A program made the position numbers and the translations under genes. From NCBI GenBank assembly GCA_023228465.1, contig JALOBC010000023.1:1-41639 (forward strand): a stretch of 41,639 bases of DNA. The letters are read 5' to 3'. Every line of letters begins with the position of its first letter. The first letter of the stretch is position 1. Source of the DNA: Dokdonella sp. Its GTDB lineage: Bacteria > Pseudomonadota > Gammaproteobacteria > Xanthomonadales > Rhodanobacteraceae. The notes under the pieces are model-generated. The model was not told the origin of the DNA and did not search any database. It saw only the letters and a program-made list of their open reading frames with translations. This document shows positions 41,101 to 41,639 of this stretch, piece after piece.

Positions 41101-41639
41101 CGATGCCGGTGAATCCTACGATCTGACCGATCTCAGGAACTCCACGGGTACGGATGGCAAGCAGTCCACCGGCAGCATCGCGGTACCCGCCGGCGCCGCA
41201 CCCGGAACGACGCGCATGCGCGTGCTGAAGAAGTACAGCTCGTTTGGAAATCCCTGCAATTCTTCCGGCTACGGCCAGGCGGAGGATTACACCCTCGTCG
41301 TTGGCAGTGGCACGACGCATGTCGTCACGGCAGCGTCCACCGGCAACGGCAGCATCACGCCGCCGACGCAGACGGTGAACCATGGCGGCACGGCGAACTT
41401 CAGCGTGACCCCGGCGAGCGGCTACCACGTGGCCAGCGTGACCGGCGACACCTGCACGGTGACCGGCAGCGGTGCGAACTGGAGCGCAGCCAACATCCAG
41501 GCCGACTGCGCGGTGACGGCGACGTTTGCGCAGACCAGCTACACCGTTACCGCAAGCTCGGCCGGCAACGGGACCATCACGCCGCCGACGCAGACGGTGA
41601 ACCATGGCGGCACGGCGAACTTCAGCGTGACCCCGGCGA
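38123..41639 (+). CDS. Large secreted zinc metalloprotease with GEVED and InlB-type repeats (truncated by window end)
   Basis: At least 1172 aa. GGGGGA lies 6 nt before ATG 38123. A signal peptide ends near residue 34 (FVPHAQA). A propeptide-like region runs to about 330. The catalytic part has the zinc motif H488-E-W-G-H492 (FLHEWGHGMD) and probable third ligand Glu509 in GSGEAVGD. Many Cys suggest disulfides outside the cell. Ig-like and FN3-like segments follow (about 720-905). Next comes a GEVED domain (AYIDWNQDGDF, GQAEDYTL). From about residue 1068, 74-residue InlB-type repeats start (VTAASTGNGSITPPTQTV, GGTANFSVTPASGY) and run off the end. A C-terminal sorting signal for the exosortase is possible but not visible. 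Confidence 0.9.
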   Translation, partial: MFASCRKVLGCRRLVVLALGVMFAWAGFVPHAQAIQPADPGQGPSGVLASGASPLMNAAELEVAPSFEAPQGLQAMAAGHPGIAHFLQRHPGSWTVTWDRRNDRPNLIQGSGIALVPGSGNRLTMASLGLAPGATVDLATVETLLRDFITANEAFLQVRGLELRLDPEASIPYGDGSTHWFIELEQYAGGVRVDGAQLFFRLSHGNIVQFGAEKVAPVLIDTRPSIDRQAAFRSVWTELGFAPEVQITETLEPGELILLPAALAGEQPGQPYTGMAGAGYEHRLAWRFVFRVSGSDATWEVRFDAHRGQIIGLRNLTVNAQATVTGGIYPTTNTDPEIVVPMPFLAVSNGGAKVTDALGMYDYTGGTASTALDGKYFKMSDGCGGISLSNAIDGNLAFGISGGTDCTTPGVGGVGNTHASRTGFYHLTNINRKAATFHPGNSWLASKVTANMNINDQCNASWDGTSMNFFKSGGGCSNTGELAAVFLHEWGHGMDTNTGGAASENGSGEAVGDTFAFLETRDACIGKNFRPGVPCYNCDASCTGVRDVAAFSTLGAAVVARPSTVTHDGGINCDRFACPYYQSGIWPYMGPMGYEGHCESYIAGSANWDLAQSLVGAWGTEQGYAQMDKIWYGSLVPSKSAYRVASGGQCNASASVDGCGSNNWYTVFLAADDDDGNLANGTPNACRIWDAFNAHGIACGARPACSPVAAGFLLEITPASGAVCAPGNTSYTVATLATGLPPLSNPITLSASGLPAGVTASFAPNPVTPGSSSTLTVNVGGAAAAGNYAITVNGQASGADNQSAGTSLTVSNGVPPAPALATPANGAVGVAPVAALAWNASSGASSYAVEVASDAGFSNVVASQSGIVGTSATFNLGTSTTYYWRARAESLCGTSPASAAWSFTTAAAPFPHPYCSVSFPSAVEPITRVVFAGIDNTSPAAVNGSPALEDFTAISGNVMPGATLPISVEGNTAGDFTTKIRAYIDWNQDGDFTDAGESYDLTDLRNSTGTDGKQSTGSIAVPAGAAPGTTRMRVLKKYSSFGNPCNSSGYGQAEDYTLVVGSGTTHVVTAASTGNGSITPPTQTVNHGGTANFSVTPASGYHVASVTGDTCTVTGSGANWSAANIQADCAVTATFAQTSYTVTASSAGNGTITPPTQTVNHGGTANFSVTPA
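41353..41417 (+). repeat. Tandem repeat copy 1, InlB-type module
   Basis: This stretch is identical over 65 bp to 41575-41639, with a 222-bp (74-codon) period. It encodes ITPPTQTVNHGGTANFSVTP. Confidence 0.9.
41575..41639 (+). repeat. Tandem repeat copy 2, InlB-type module
   Basis: It is identical to copy 1 up to the window end. Identity at synonymous sites indicates recent duplication or gene conversion. Confidence 0.9.

Noticed and set aside
38588-41605. 1005-aa open frame on the minus strand opposite the metalloprotease
   Set aside because: It is antisense to a protein with a signal peptide, zinc motif and named domains. The frame is open only because of the GC-rich codon bias; the composition is low-complexity Arg/Ala/Gly/His.
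1-41639. tRNA, rRNA and CRISPR arrays
   Set aside because: I looked for conserved RNA landmarks and regularly spaced short repeats by eye and saw none; a covariance-model search could still find small RNAs.

Overview
This is a high-GC Gram-negative chromosome segment. Several signs point to the Xanthomonadales, probably Rhodanobacteraceae (Dokdonella/Rhodanobacter-like): the aroK-aroB-small protein-hemE order, an XrtH-type exosortase, paired YceI/cytochrome b561 genes, and several candidate leaderless starts. The genus is an inference. I see no rRNA, tRNA or CRISPR array.

Layout. 1-1.0 kb: left edge of an IS30-family insertion that has replaced the 3' end of a saccharopine-dehydrogenase-like gene, then about 0.9 kb without a convincing gene. 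1.9-3.4 kb: a CBS-DUF2267 protein and a DksA/TraR zinc-finger protein. 3.5-9.8 kb: a LysR regulator divergent from a redox cluster with four different pirins, a quinone-oxidoreductase-type dehydrogenase and WrbA. 9.9-11.3 kb: a beta-helix-like protein of unknown function. 11.5-16.4 kb (minus strand): two large membrane GTPases of the DUF697 type flanking YceI-cytochrome b561-YceI. 16.7-20.8 kb: a large hybrid two-component sensor (propeller/Y_Y_Y/HisKA/REC) convergent with an ECF-like sigma factor. 21.1-22.8 kb: two secreted proteins, one with a peptidase S74 chaperone domain. 23.1-26.1 kb: aroK-aroB-WGR-hemE.

26.2-28.2 kb (minus strand) is the most novel region. It is a compact operon behind a near-consensus sigma70 promoter: Cys-rich small protein, radical SAM/twitch enzyme, second Cys-rich small protein, exported 155-aa protein. 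The two small proteins share a leader-like N-terminus and a C-terminal Cys/Asn/Gly/Ser pattern, so they look like precursors of a radical-SAM-modified peptide (RiPP). I do not recognise the family.

28.5-34.6 kb (plus strand): exosortase H and dodecin, then a tightly packed signalling module of OmpR-type regulator, coiled-coil protein, membrane protein with an OmpA-like tail, Rab-like small GTPase and hybrid histidine kinase. Its last three genes are translationally coupled. 34.6-37.8 kb: a D-glycerate-3-kinase-like kinase, pdxH, yggT and proC. 38.1 kb to the end: a large secreted zinc metalloprotease with GEVED and tandem InlB-type repeats, cut by the window edge.
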